This document shows, one piece after another, positions 27,760-36,467 of a stretch of 64,000 bases of DNA; position 1 is the stretch's first letter; every line of letters starts with the position of its first letter. Origin of the DNA: Herpetosiphonaceae bacterium (GTDB taxonomy: Bacteria; Chloroflexota; Chloroflexia; Chloroflexales; Herpetosiphonaceae). The position numbers were made by a program, and so were the translations under genes. The stretch covers positions 380,001 to 444,000 of the forward strand of contig BPHZ01000001.1 in the NCBI GenBank assembly GCA_026003835.1, in the 5' to 3' direction. The notes beneath the pieces were generated by a model. The model was not told the origin of the DNA. It did not search any database and saw only the letters and a program-made list of their open reading frames with translations.

Positions 27760-29535
27760 ATGGACGAGGCTAGCCCCCTTAGCCTGCCAGCGCGTGAGCA
27801 CCAGGCAAGTGCGGATATGGCGCCGCGCCGCCTATCCAAAGGGCAGGGAATCGCCATGCAGATCTATAGATTGAGAGTGCTCATAATTCTGCTGCTGGTC
27901 AGCGCCAGCCTTCTGGTTAGGTGTCAGGCGGGCGGCACGACGGATGTCACGGAGACGATCACAAGCCCGGAGCAGCCGACCGCCGGGTTGTCCTCTGCTC
28001 CTCTGGATACGCTGCGCTGGTCCATCGAAGGCGATAATGATCTGATCTCGCTCGATCCGACAGCACCCGTCAATAGCGCGTCTGTCACTGTTATCGGCTT
28101 TGTTTTCAGCGGCTTGATCAAGCTCGACGAGCATCTGGAGGTGCAGCCTGACGGAGCATCAAGCTGGGAAGTCAGTCCTGATGGGACCACATATACCTTT
28201 ACCATCCGCGAAAACCTGAAGTTTGCCGATGGAACGCCGGTGACGGCCCATGATTTTGTTTACTCAATCAACCGTGCTCTCAAGCCTGAGACCGCCTCAT
28301 TCGGCGCGCCATTCCATCTCGGCAATATCGTCGGGGCGCAGGAGGTGGCGGAGGGCAAGGCCAGGAGTGTATCCGGCGTCAGGGCTTTGGACGATAGAAC
28401 ACTGGAGATCAGGTTGAAGAGCCCACAGGCTTACTTCCTCTCACAGCTTTCCTTCCCCTACACCTTTGTAGTGCCGAGAACGCTGGTCGAGAGCGGTGAT
28501 GGCTGGGAGGAGCGGGCCTACGGCTCGGGGCCGTTCAGGGTCACAGAGTGGCAGCATGGGCATTCGATCACGTTAGAAGCGAACGAGTACTACTGGCGCG
28601 GCAGCCCCGGCTTCGATAGAGTGGTGATCTCATTCCATGAAGATAGCGGTGTTGCCTATCAGCGCTATCTGCGCGGCGAGCTGGATATTATGGGCAGCCA
28701 GCAGACTCCCATCCCCGCAGTGTTTGTTCCAGATGTGCAGAACAGGCCTGATTTTAAGTCGAGCGCTTCGCTGACCACCCGGTATGTTGGATTCAACCAG
28801 AAGCTGCCGCCCTTCGACGACGTCCGCGTGCGGCGGGCTTTCGCTCTGGCCGTGGATAAAGAGCTGCTCAGCGCGGAGGTGCTCAGCAATACGGTTATCC
28901 CCGCCCATCGCATCCTGCCCACAGGGTTATTGGGGACCGAGCTGCCGATCAGGTCGTTGCGCTTTGATGTCACCGCAGCCAGGGCTGAGCTTGCCGCAGC
29001 GGGTTTTCCCGACGGCAAAGGCTTTCCGCAAGTTTCCATCGCCTATGCGACGGAGGGCGATAACGAAATCGTCGCGCGGACTCTCCAGCGCTTCTGGAGC
29101 GAGAATCTGGGCGTTAAGGTCGATCTACAACCGTACGATCTGGAAGATTTCATTCGAGCGCTGGACACAACCTACTTCAATCCGTCCGAGGGCCTTCAGC
29201 TCTACTTGAGCGTTTGGGGCGCCGACTACCCCGATCCGCATAACTTCCTCTCGCAGCAGCTCCGCAGCGGGGTGCCCAATAACAACGGGCATTTCTCCAA
29301 CGCAGAGTTCGATCGGCTTGTCGACGAGGCCGATCGGCTGGCAAAGCCCGACGATGTCGATAGGCGCCTGCAGCTCTACAATCAAGCCGAACAAATTGCT
29401 ATCGACCATGTCGGCTGGCTGCCCCTCTACTACCCGAAATTCAACACATTCCTGCGGCATGATATCGAGGGTATGGTTGTAACGCCCATCGGCATCGCCG
29501 TGCCGGATTGGACGAAGGCGCGGCGGAAGCAGTGA
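27760..29535 (+). CDS. Extracytoplasmic solute-binding protein, family 5 (oligopeptide type)
   Basis: Captures peptides or similar solutes for an ABC importer. The 591 residues start with a charged stretch, then a hydrophobic segment (LIILLLVSASLLVRC) that could be a lipoprotein signal, although Arg before Cys is unusual for a lipobox. The SBP_bac_5 region covers most of the rest, with FADGTPVTAHDFVYSINRAL near 150 and HFSNAEFDRLVDEADRL near 510. The start at 27760 has a strong GGAGAGGAGAT site; an ATG at 27856 would place the signal at the N-terminus and is a real alternative. No permease or ATPase genes follow, so it is an orphan binding protein here. Confidence 0.85.
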   Translation: MDEASPLSLPAREHQASADMAPRRLSKGQGIAMQIYRLRVLIILLLVSASLLVRCQAGGTTDVTETITSPEQPTAGLSSAPLDTLRWSIEGDNDLISLDPTAPVNSASVTVIGFVFSGLIKLDEHLEVQPDGASSWEVSPDGTTYTFTIRENLKFADGTPVTAHDFVYSINRALKPETASFGAPFHLGNIVGAQEVAEGKARSVSGVRALDDRTLEIRLKSPQAYFLSQLSFPYTFVVPRTLVESGDGWEERAYGSGPFRVTEWQHGHSITLEANEYYWRGSPGFDRVVISFHEDSGVAYQRYLRGELDIMGSQQTPIPAVFVPDVQNRPDFKSSASLTTRYVGFNQKLPPFDDVRVRRAFALAVDKELLSAEVLSNTVIPAHRILPTGLLGTELPIRSLRFDVTAARAELAAAGFPDGKGFPQVSIAYATEGDNEIVARTLQRFWSENLGVKVDLQPYDLEDFIRALDTTYFNPSEGLQLYLSVWGADYPDPHNFLSQQLRSGVPNNNGHFSNAEFDRLVDEADRLAKPDDVDRRLQLYNQAEQIAIDHVGWLPLYYPKFNTFLRHDIEGMVVTPIGIAVPDWTKARRKQ

Positions 29536-29611
29536 CAGCATGTGGTGAGATCTGGGGCGCTGTTTGAGCAGCGTCAGGAGCGGCCATGCTGCCGCTCCCC
29601 ATCTGCTTCCT

Positions 29612-31855
29612 CTACGTTCCCTTGGGCGCAACCTGCACGCTCAGCATGCCTTCATCGACAAGATGCAGCGAGACGAACAGGAGCGGGCCATGCCTGGTGA
29701 GATTCGTTGCGCCGCTGGCCTGAAGATACTCATAGGCGGGTGGGATGTAGATCACCAGAAGGCCGGTATGCTCACCTGGGCAGCGCAGGGTCAGCTCAAG
29801 CATGGTACCGGTCCAGCGCTCTTCGGCGATCTCAACAGCGCCGCCGAGGAGATGGAGCGTCGAACCAACCATTTGCGGCCTGCCAAGGTCGGGGTGGATC
29901 TGGAGCAGCCGGACGCCGTGTGCGGGCACCTCAGGCAGCGCAGCGGCGCCGGTGTGCGGCCCGCTGTGCTTACCGCTCCAAAACTCAAAGAGGTGGTACG
30001 CCGTGTCGTCGGGCCAGGACCAGGTGGCGGGATCGAACACCTCCGCGCGTGGCTGGTCGCTCCAGTTGAAGAGCGCAGCGATGAGCCAGGATTCCCAGGG
30101 GCGTTCGACGGCCAGGCGCATACGCGTCGGCATAGCGTCCTCATATGGGCCAAGCGGTGTCGCAGCCGCGCCGAGCGGCGGCAGCAGGAGTTGCGCCAGA
30201 TCCAGGCGGTCGGGTTCCAGCCGGCTCATATCGTCGCTTAGGAGCACCATCCCGCCGCTGAGCGCCACCAGCGAGGCCCATGCCTGCACCTCCGCCAGCG
30301 TCAGCTCTGAGGCGTGTTGGCGAAGCAGCACACAGTCAGGATCGTTGACCCAGAGGTGTGGATGCATCCAGCTATGGGCGAAAGTCGAGCGTGCCGCACT
30401 GCTGAGGGCGGGCTCGGAGCCTAGCTGATCGTGCGGATGGCGCCAGTACGGGGCGACATCCGGCCCGATGCGCATGCCATCGACAAGGCCAACTGAGGGT
30501 GCGAAGGGCGCGCCGCAGCCGAGGATAAAACGCTCGCCGGCCTCCTCGCGGATGATCTGCAGCCCACGCCTGTACGCCTGCACGCTCGTCAGGCGCGGGT
30601 CATAGCGTCTGCCGCGCAGCGCGCCGGCGTAGATAAAGTCGATCTTCAGATAATCGTAGCCCCAGTCATCCACCATTGTGCGGACGACATGGCGCAGCCA
30701 ATCGGCGGCCTCAGGATGTGTGATATCGAGGGCATAGTTGATCGTGTTCCAGTTCCAGCTCGCATTGATCGGCTCGCCGTTATGGTCGCGCAGGACCCAA
30801 TCGGGGTGGTCGGCATAGATCTGCGATCGTTCGGAGACAAGGAAGGGCGCGAACCACAGGCCCGGTTTAAAGCCGTGGGCACGAATGGCGTCGGTGAGCG
30901 CTCGCATGCCGCTGGGAAATTTTTCGTTGAGCGTGAGCCAGTCGCCGATTGCCTGCTGATAGCCATCGTCGATTTGCACATACTCAACCGGCAGCCGGCG
31001 GCCGGCAGAGGCAAAGAAATCGAGGTTGCGCAGGATATCGCTCTCGCTGACATCAGTGAAGAAGTAGTACCACGAGCACCAGCCAGTGGGGATATGGGAC
31101 CAGCGCCGCGCGCCCATGGTAGCGGCCAGCGCCTGCGCATAGCGTTCAAGCAGCTCATATTCACTATCGCCGGCGCAGATCAGCAGGGTTTCGGAGCGTA
31201 GCATCGCGCCTGGCGCAAGCGGAAGCCCTTCGATATAGGATGACGCCGCCAGCCGATGGCCCTGGAGCGCCGGCTGAACGGCGACGGCGCTCTGCTGGTC
31301 GCTGGCGCTAATGAAGCCAACCAGCAAGCTGTGGCCTGCCGGCTCGCGCAGCACCGTCATCCACGGGCTGAGCGCTCGATCAGCCTCTGTGGGCGGAAGC
31401 ATCGGACCAATAACCGGCGGTGGAGCGTAGCGGAGCTGATGAGCCAGCGGCAGCGGGGGCGTGGCGGGGCTCCACGACTGCCAGCCGGTCTGCGCCATCT
31501 CCAGGGCGGCAGCTGGAGTCTGAAGCAGGCCGCCGGGCGCCACGAGCACATCGATCCGCTCGACCGCGAGGTGTCGATCAGTTGTGTTCTCGACCTCAAG
31601 CCACAGGCGCACGCCATAGCGATCTGCATCGGGCTGGATACACCAGCGAAGCTCCGGGCTGCGCCTGTCGCCGCGGCAGCGCACCAGGATGGAGCTGCCG
31701 GCCTGCTCGACGCTCCCTTCAGGCCATGACGTGGCAAAGCGGACGCCGTCACTCTGCTCGATGCCCGCCCAGCAGGACAGCAGCAGCGGCGTGCCATCAG
31801 CCGCTGCAATGGTCAACCGGCCATTATCCAGCTCAACATGAAGCTTGTTCAGCAT
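29612..31855 (-). CDS. Alpha-galactosidase, glycoside hydrolase family 36
   Basis: Hydrolyses terminal alpha-galactosyl bonds (raffinose-family or galactomannan side chains). The 747 residues show the GH36/GH27-type pattern: an N-terminal beta-domain, then the TIM barrel with PTGWCSWYYFFTDVSE and VEYVQIDDGYQ. The likely nucleophile Asp is in DYLKIDFIYAG. The likely acid/base is in MRIGPDVAPYW. A C-terminal beta-domain ends the protein. No signal peptide is visible, so it acts in the cytosol. ATG 31855 was chosen; GAGGAG lies 13 bases upstream, which is rather far, and an earlier in-frame ATG (31906) lacks a clear site. Neighbours do not define the sugar. Confidence 0.88.
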   Translation of the reverse strand: MLNKLHVELDNGRLTIAAADGTPLLLSCWAGIEQSDGVRFATSWPEGSVEQAGSSILVRCRGDRRSPELRWCIQPDADRYGVRLWLEVENTTDRHLAVERIDVLVAPGGLLQTPAAALEMAQTGWQSWSPATPPLPLAHQLRYAPPPVIGPMLPPTEADRALSPWMTVLREPAGHSLLVGFISASDQQSAVAVQPALQGHRLAASSYIEGLPLAPGAMLRSETLLICAGDSEYELLERYAQALAATMGARRWSHIPTGWCSWYYFFTDVSESDILRNLDFFASAGRRLPVEYVQIDDGYQQAIGDWLTLNEKFPSGMRALTDAIRAHGFKPGLWFAPFLVSERSQIYADHPDWVLRDHNGEPINASWNWNTINYALDITHPEAADWLRHVVRTMVDDWGYDYLKIDFIYAGALRGRRYDPRLTSVQAYRRGLQIIREEAGERFILGCGAPFAPSVGLVDGMRIGPDVAPYWRHPHDQLGSEPALSSAARSTFAHSWMHPHLWVNDPDCVLLRQHASELTLAEVQAWASLVALSGGMVLLSDDMSRLEPDRLDLAQLLLPPLGAAATPLGPYEDAMPTRMRLAVERPWESWLIAALFNWSDQPRAEVFDPATWSWPDDTAYHLFEFWSGKHSGPHTGAAALPEVPAHGVRLLQIHPDLGRPQMVGSTLHLLGGAVEIAEERWTGTMLELTLRCPGEHTGLLVIYIPPAYEYLQASGATNLTRHGPLLFVSLHLVDEGMLSVQVAPKGT

Positions 31856-31926
31856 ATGGTTCGCACGCTCCTCACAATGTCTTGCATGATCGTCGTGCGC
31901 GGGCACAGGGCGGAGGCGGTGAACGA

Positions 31927-33310
31927 TCAGGCAAGGCAGGCAAGAACAGCCTCCGCCGCACGCTCGCCCGAGGCGATGCAGTCCGGGATGCCGACGCCCC
32001 GGTAAGCTGCGCCGGCTACGAAGAGACCAGGGTGTGTTGCGAGCCTGCGCTCAATGGCGGCCAGGCGCTGCGGATGGCCCAGCGTGTACTGAGGCATAGA
32101 GGCCGGCCAACGATAGATGCGGCAGAGCTGAGGCGTGGCCGTGATGTTAAGGGTGTGCTTCAGCTCCGCCTGTGCTAGCGCCAGCAACTCCTCATCGCTG
32201 CGCTGCAACACATCGCTGCCGTAGCGGCCAAGATAGACGCGCAGCAGGGCGAAGCCCTCCGGCGCCCGCCCTTCCCATTTAGACGAGGTCCAGGTGCAGG
32301 CCAGAACATCGCCGCCCTCCACGTTGGGGATCACGTAGCCGAAGCCGTCAAGCGGGGCCGGGATGCGATCCTCAGCATAAGCGAGCGAGACCGTCGCCGT
32401 CGAAGCGTAGGGGATGTCTGCGTGGGCCGCAGCAAGAGCGGGATCGAACGGCTCCACAAGCCTTGCAGTGATATAGGCCGGCGTCGCCAGGACAAGCGCT
32501 TCGGCATCCAACTGCGATCCGTTATCCAGTTTGAGGGTGTAGCCGTGCTTTAGGGGAGTGACAGCCTGGACGGCCTGGCCGGTAAGGATCTCGACGCCTG
32601 CCAGTCGCTCGACGAGCACCTGAACAAGCTCGCCCATCCCCGCAGGGAAGGTGACAAATGGCGGGTAGGTGGAGGGTTGTGGGGGGGGCAGCTTCCTGCG
32701 CTGCCAGGAGCCCTTTGATCAGGCTGCCGTACTGGCGTTCGATACGTCGCAGCTCCGGGAATGTGGCGGCCAGACTGAGCAACCCGGCATCTCCCGCGTA
32801 GATGCCGCCCATCAGCGGCTCTACCAGCCGCTCAAAGACCTCGTGGCCCAGCCGGCGGGTGATGAAACTCGCAATCGATTCATCCTCATCACCTGGCGCC
32901 GCAGGTTGCTCAAGATCCTGAGCCAGCCGGGCCCGGCCTTCGGGCGAGATCAGCGGGCTATCGGCGAGAGCTTCGAGATCGGTGGGGACCAGCCCTGTCA
33001 ACCCTTCAGGCAAGCGGTAGAGGGCGCCTCCATAGCGAACGTAGGTCTTACGCCGCCGCTGGTTTGGGCCATACAACCGTCCTGCGACTCCCAGCTCTTC
33101 ACAGAGGCGGATGCCCCCCAGCTTGCGGGAGAGAAAGCTATCGGGGGCACCCTCGATGATAAAACCGTCGACGCGCTCGGTAAGGATTTTGCCGCCAAGG
33201 CGTGACTCGCGCTCGACGAGCGTTATCTGAATCTGCGGAGCAACAGCGCGAAGGCGGTAGGCCGCCGCCAGCCCGCTGATGCCGCCGCCAACGATGACGA
33301 CTCTGCTCAT
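31927..33310 (-). CDS. hemY: Protoporphyrinogen/coproporphyrinogen oxidase, frameshifted at a G8 run
   Basis: A FAD enzyme of heme synthesis. The N-terminal part (from the ATG at 33310) shows the dinucleotide fold SRVVIVGGGISGLAAAYRLR and VERESRLGGK, plus the family stretch GAPDSFLSRK. The C-terminal part is in another frame and includes FVTFPAGMGELV and the terminal FAD motif GLFVAGAAYRGVGIPDCIASG. The frame breaks at a run of eight G (32681-32688, plus strand). Removing one base restores one continuous ~460-residue protein of normal length. This is either a sequencing error, a real null allele, or a slippery site. GAGGT precedes the ATG. It lies 8 bases after hemH. Confidence 0.85.
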
Positions 33311-33318
33311 ACGCGACC

Positions 33319-34266
33319 TCATTCCTGAGGATGGAGCCACGTTGCAGCGCGCTCTCTGATCAGGTCGGCAAGTTGCTCAATAAAGAGCGGATCGGTGTTG
33401 AGCGCCGGAGGACGCTCCAGACGTACACCAAGCTCGCGGGCGACGGCCTGAGCTTTGATATCGATATCGTAGAGGATCTCAACGTGATCGGAGACGAATC
33501 CGACGGGGATGCTGATGATATCTTTGATCCCCTGCTTTGCCAGCTCGGGGATATGCTCCTCGATTTGTGGGCCGAGCCAGGGCTCGGGGCTGCGTCCCGC
33601 CGACTGATAGCTCCACGACCACTGATCCTCGCGCAGCCCGGATCGCTCTGCCACAAGCCTGGCTGTTTCACGGAGCTGGCGATCGTAGGGGTCGCCCTGT
33701 TCCAGAATGCGTACAGGCAGGCTGTGAGCGCTGAAAACGACATGGACCTTATCGCGCTGGTGTTCCGGCCAGCGGCGCAGACCATCGTGGACCCGGTTGG
33801 CGAGGGCCTGGATATACTTCGGCGCATCATGGTAGCTAGCGATATGCTTGAACTCGATGGAGCCGCGGTACATCTCAAGCCCGGCCCGGATGCGCTCCTG
33901 ATACTTGGCAATGCTCAGCGAGCTGTAGTGGGGCGCCAGAACCATACTAATGGCATGGGTGATGCCGTCGTCGAGCATGTCACGGATGGTTTCCTCGATC
34001 CATGGGGACCAGTGGCGCATCCCAAGGTAAAACTTCACCTGCCCCGGATCGAAGCGGGCGGCGACGGCGGCAACCTGCTGCTGTGTCACCTCAAGCAGCG
34101 GCGATGTTCCGCCGATCTGCTGGTAGTTATGAGTGATCTCCTCAAGGATGGCGCGGGGTGTAGGGCGCCCGCTGCGGATATCGGCGAGGTAGCCCGGCAA
34201 TTCGTCGAGCGAGCCCGGCCCGCCATAGGCCATCATAAGAACGCCAACAGGATATGTGACGGTCAT
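33319..34266 (-). CDS. hemH: Ferrochelatase (protoporphyrin or coproporphyrin type)
   Basis: Inserts iron into a porphyrin. The 315 residues include the family signature MMAYGGPGSLDELPGYLADI at the start, the catalytic His181 in FSAHSLPVR and Glu263 in DHVEILYDID. The soluble form, without a C-terminal membrane anchor, is typical of bacteria. Because the linked oxidase is HemY type and no HemQ is visible in the window, whether the pathway runs through protoporphyrin or coproporphyrin cannot be decided. It lies between hemE (20 bases upstream) and hemY (8 bases downstream). Confidence 0.95.
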   Translation of the reverse strand: MTVTYPVGVLMMAYGGPGSLDELPGYLADIRSGRPTPRAILEEITHNYQQIGGTSPLLEVTQQQVAAVAARFDPGQVKFYLGMRHWSPWIEETIRDMLDDGITHAISMVLAPHYSSLSIAKYQERIRAGLEMYRGSIEFKHIASYHDAPKYIQALANRVHDGLRRWPEHQRDKVHVVFSAHSLPVRILEQGDPYDRQLRETARLVAERSGLREDQWSWSYQSAGRSPEPWLGPQIEEHIPELAKQGIKDIISIPVGFVSDHVEILYDIDIKAQAVARELGVRLERPPALNTDPLFIEQLADLIRERAATWLHPQE

Positions 34267-34286
34267 GAGTGTATGCTCCAGTTCGA

Positions 34287-35336
34287 TCAGGTGGCCGTAC
34301 GCTCGTGGACATAATCGACCAGGCGCCGTACAGTATCGACGGGCGTATCGGGCAGGATGCCATGGCCGAGGTTGAAGATATGCCCGGCGCGACCGCCGGC
34401 CCGGTCAAGGATATCGTCAACACGCGGCCTGATCTCGCGCCACGGCGCCAGCAGCGTCGCCGGGTCGAGGTTCCCCTGGATGGCGCGATCATAACCGATG
34501 CGCGCCCATCCTTCATCCAGGGGCAGCTTCCAATCGACGCCGATGACGTCGCCGCCTGCCGCGGCGACCTCCTCAATGTAGCTGCTCGTGCCGGTGCTGA
34601 AGTTGATCACCGGGACGCCTGCGCCGGCCAGCATCTTGAACAGCATAGCATTGTAGGGCTGTACATAGCGGATATAGTCCTGCTTGCCAAGCGCTCCGGC
34701 CCAGGAGTCGAAAACCTGCAGCGCCGCTGCTCCAGCCCTGGCCTGCTTGATCAGATAGTCGCCCTGAACCGTAACAAGCTTTGTCATCAGCCGATTCCAG
34801 GCAGCGGGCTCACTGTACATAAGCGCCTTGGTTCGGGCGTAATGCTTGGAGCCACCGCCTTCAATAGCATAGCTGGCGAGCGTAAACGGCGCGCCGGCGA
34901 AGCCGATCAGCGGGATGTTGCGCGGCGCCAGCTCAGTCGCTACCAGCCTGATCGCCTCCAACGTCGCGGGCATTGTTTCTTCCGCCGGTGGCGTCGCCAG
35001 CAGATCGATATCGTAGGGTGTCCTGATAGGATTACTGATAACCGGCCCCTCCCCTTTGGCAAACTCCAGATGGAGGCCCATGCCAATGAGCGGGGGTAAA
35101 ATATCAGCGAAAATGATCGCCGCGTCGAGATCAAAGGTCGTCACAGGCTGCAGCGTAACCTGGGCTGCCAGCTCCGGCGAGCGGATGATCTCCAACATGC
35201 TATACTTTGCGCGGATGGCGCGGTACTCGGGCATATAGCGGCCGGCCTGACGCATCAGCCAGACAGGGGTTGTATCGACCGGCAGATGGCGGCAGGCGCG
35301 CAAAAAGCGGGCAGTCGGTTCAGCGCCGTAGGTCAT
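34287..35336 (-). CDS. hemE: Uroporphyrinogen decarboxylase
   Basis: Removes four carboxyl groups from uroporphyrinogen III to give coproporphyrinogen III. The 349 residues are the usual length. Conserved stretches are the N-terminal PVWLMRQAGRYMPEYRAIR, with its substrate-binding Arg residues, and IIFADILPPLIGMG. The C-terminal region has FNLGHGILPDTPVD. GGAGAGTAG precedes the ATG. It is the first gene of a hemE-hemH-hemY operon that is read from a promoter at 35392-35420. Confidence 0.97.
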   Translation of the reverse strand: MTYGAEPTARFLRACRHLPVDTTPVWLMRQAGRYMPEYRAIRAKYSMLEIIRSPELAAQVTLQPVTTFDLDAAIIFADILPPLIGMGLHLEFAKGEGPVISNPIRTPYDIDLLATPPAEETMPATLEAIRLVATELAPRNIPLIGFAGAPFTLASYAIEGGGSKHYARTKALMYSEPAAWNRLMTKLVTVQGDYLIKQARAGAAALQVFDSWAGALGKQDYIRYVQPYNAMLFKMLAGAGVPVINFSTGTSSYIEEVAAAGGDVIGVDWKLPLDEGWARIGYDRAIQGNLDPATLLAPWREIRPRVDDILDRAGGRAGHIFNLGHGILPDTPVDTVRRLVDYVHERTAT

Positions 35337-35391
35337 CGGCTACTCTCCACGCGCTATGGCTGCAATTGCACCAGAATTCTCACGTTCATGT

Positions 35392-35423
35392 ATTCTAACA
35401 CATTGTGACTTGATCTACAATGT
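35392..35423 (-). promoter_or_regulatory. Promoter of hemEHY with an inverted repeat in the spacer
   Basis: On the minus strand TTGTAG (35415-35420) and TAGAAT (35392-35397) are 17 bases apart. A perfect inverted repeat ACATTGT-N10-ACAATGT (35400-35423) covers the -35 box and the spacer, a typical repressor position. The regulator is unknown; a heme- or iron-responsive one is a reasonable guess. The remaining intergenic DNA up to 35631 shows nothing else. Confidence 0.65.
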
Positions 35424-35631
35424 CGCACCATCCAACTGCAGAGACACATCAACGCCAGCCACTCCACAGCAGACGGACGCCGTAAACCGGGGGGTGGGAG
35501 TATCCTCCCAGTTCCTCTTTTTTCTATTGGGATGCTATAGAACCTGAATGTTGACACCGCCCTGATCCAGGTGTGATGTGGAACGTAGGAGTATCATTAA
35601 AACCATTAGCTTCAAGAAAAGGAGGTCTCCG

Positions 35632-36066
35632 ATGGCACGCACTATTCAGGTGGTGATCGATTGCGCCGACCCTGCAGGGCTTGCCCCGTTCTGGGCGCAA
35701 TTGCTTGGCTACAAGCTTCAGGACCCGCCCGCCGGATATGATTCGTGGGAGGCATTTCTTGCGGCGCAGGGCATCCCGGAGGATCAGTGGAACTCTGCCA
35801 GCGCCATTGTCGATCCCGACGGGCGCGGGCCGCGGATCTTCTTTCAGCGCGTCCCCGAGCCGAAAGCAGTCAAAAACCGGGTTCACCTCGACGTAAACGT
35901 GGGCGGCGGACACGCTACTCCCTTCGAGGAGCGGCGAAGACGAGTTGATGAGGCTGTAGAGCGTGCAATTGGGCTAGGGGCGACGAAGCTCCGGGCATAC
36001 GAGCAGCGCGGTGAGTATTGGGTGGTTATGCAGGACCCCGAGGGCAACGAGTTTTGTTTGCAGTAG
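35632..36066 (+). CDS. VOC-family (glyoxalase/bleomycin-resistance fold) protein
   Basis: A 144-residue protein of the glyoxalase_6 type. The two beta-alpha-beta-beta-beta modules are seen as ARTIQVVIDCADPAGLAPFW (start) and KNRVHLDVNVGG with the closing VMQDPEGNEFCLQ. Members range from metalloenzymes to ligand-binding proteins, so no substrate is assigned. The ATG at 35632 has AAAAGGAGGTCTCCG in front of it; an upstream in-frame start lacks such a site. Confidence 0.85.
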   Translation: MARTIQVVIDCADPAGLAPFWAQLLGYKLQDPPAGYDSWEAFLAAQGIPEDQWNSASAIVDPDGRGPRIFFQRVPEPKAVKNRVHLDVNVGGGHATPFEERRRRVDEAVERAIGLGATKLRAYEQRGEYWVVMQDPEGNEFCLQ

Positions 36067-36127
36067 TGCCCGGAGGCATAGTTCCTGCGAAGGACTCTTT
36101 GCATTGGGGAAGAGAAGGAGCGTAAGG

Positions 36128-36460
36128 ATGGCAACAATCGTTGGCGTATTTCACGAAGAGCTTGAGGCAGAGGCAGTTGCCGAGCAGCTCCAGCTCAACT
36201 TTGACAACGCCGATGTAGCCGTTGTAACCGACTGGCGCGAGCTGATGCCGGAGGAGGACTCGCCTGTAGAGGGCATCAGCGGCAGGCTCAGTCTCCTTGG
36301 CATCTCTGAGGAGTTTGCCCCGGAGTATGCGGAGCGAGCCCGGCGCGGCGAAGTGTTGGTTGTTGTTCGCGTGAGCAACGACCGCCTGCCGACGGCACAG
36401 CGCCTGCTACGGCAGGCGGGTCCGATCGATATCGATATTCTGCCCGAGCTCAAATCCTGA
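36128..36460 (+). CDS. Small stress-type protein, YflT/GsiB-like domain (uncertain)
   Basis: The 110-residue protein begins ATIVGVFHEELEAEAVAEQL, a ferredoxin-like alpha-beta pattern found in general stress proteins such as YflT (DUF1269/heat-induced stress protein type). The middle part (LMPEEDSPVEGISGRLSLLG) is loop-like and the end (EVLVVVRVSNDRLPTAQRLLR) is a second beta-alpha unit. AGAAGGAGCGTAAGG precedes the ATG. It follows the VOC gene by 61 bases, possibly co-transcribed, and converges with xylB (7 bases between them). The function is unknown. Confidence 0.7.
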   Translation: MATIVGVFHEELEAEAVAEQLQLNFDNADVAVVTDWRELMPEEDSPVEGISGRLSLLGISEEFAPEYAERARRGEVLVVVRVSNDRLPTAQRLLRQAGPIDIDILPELKS

Positions 36461-36467
36461 CGCGGCG

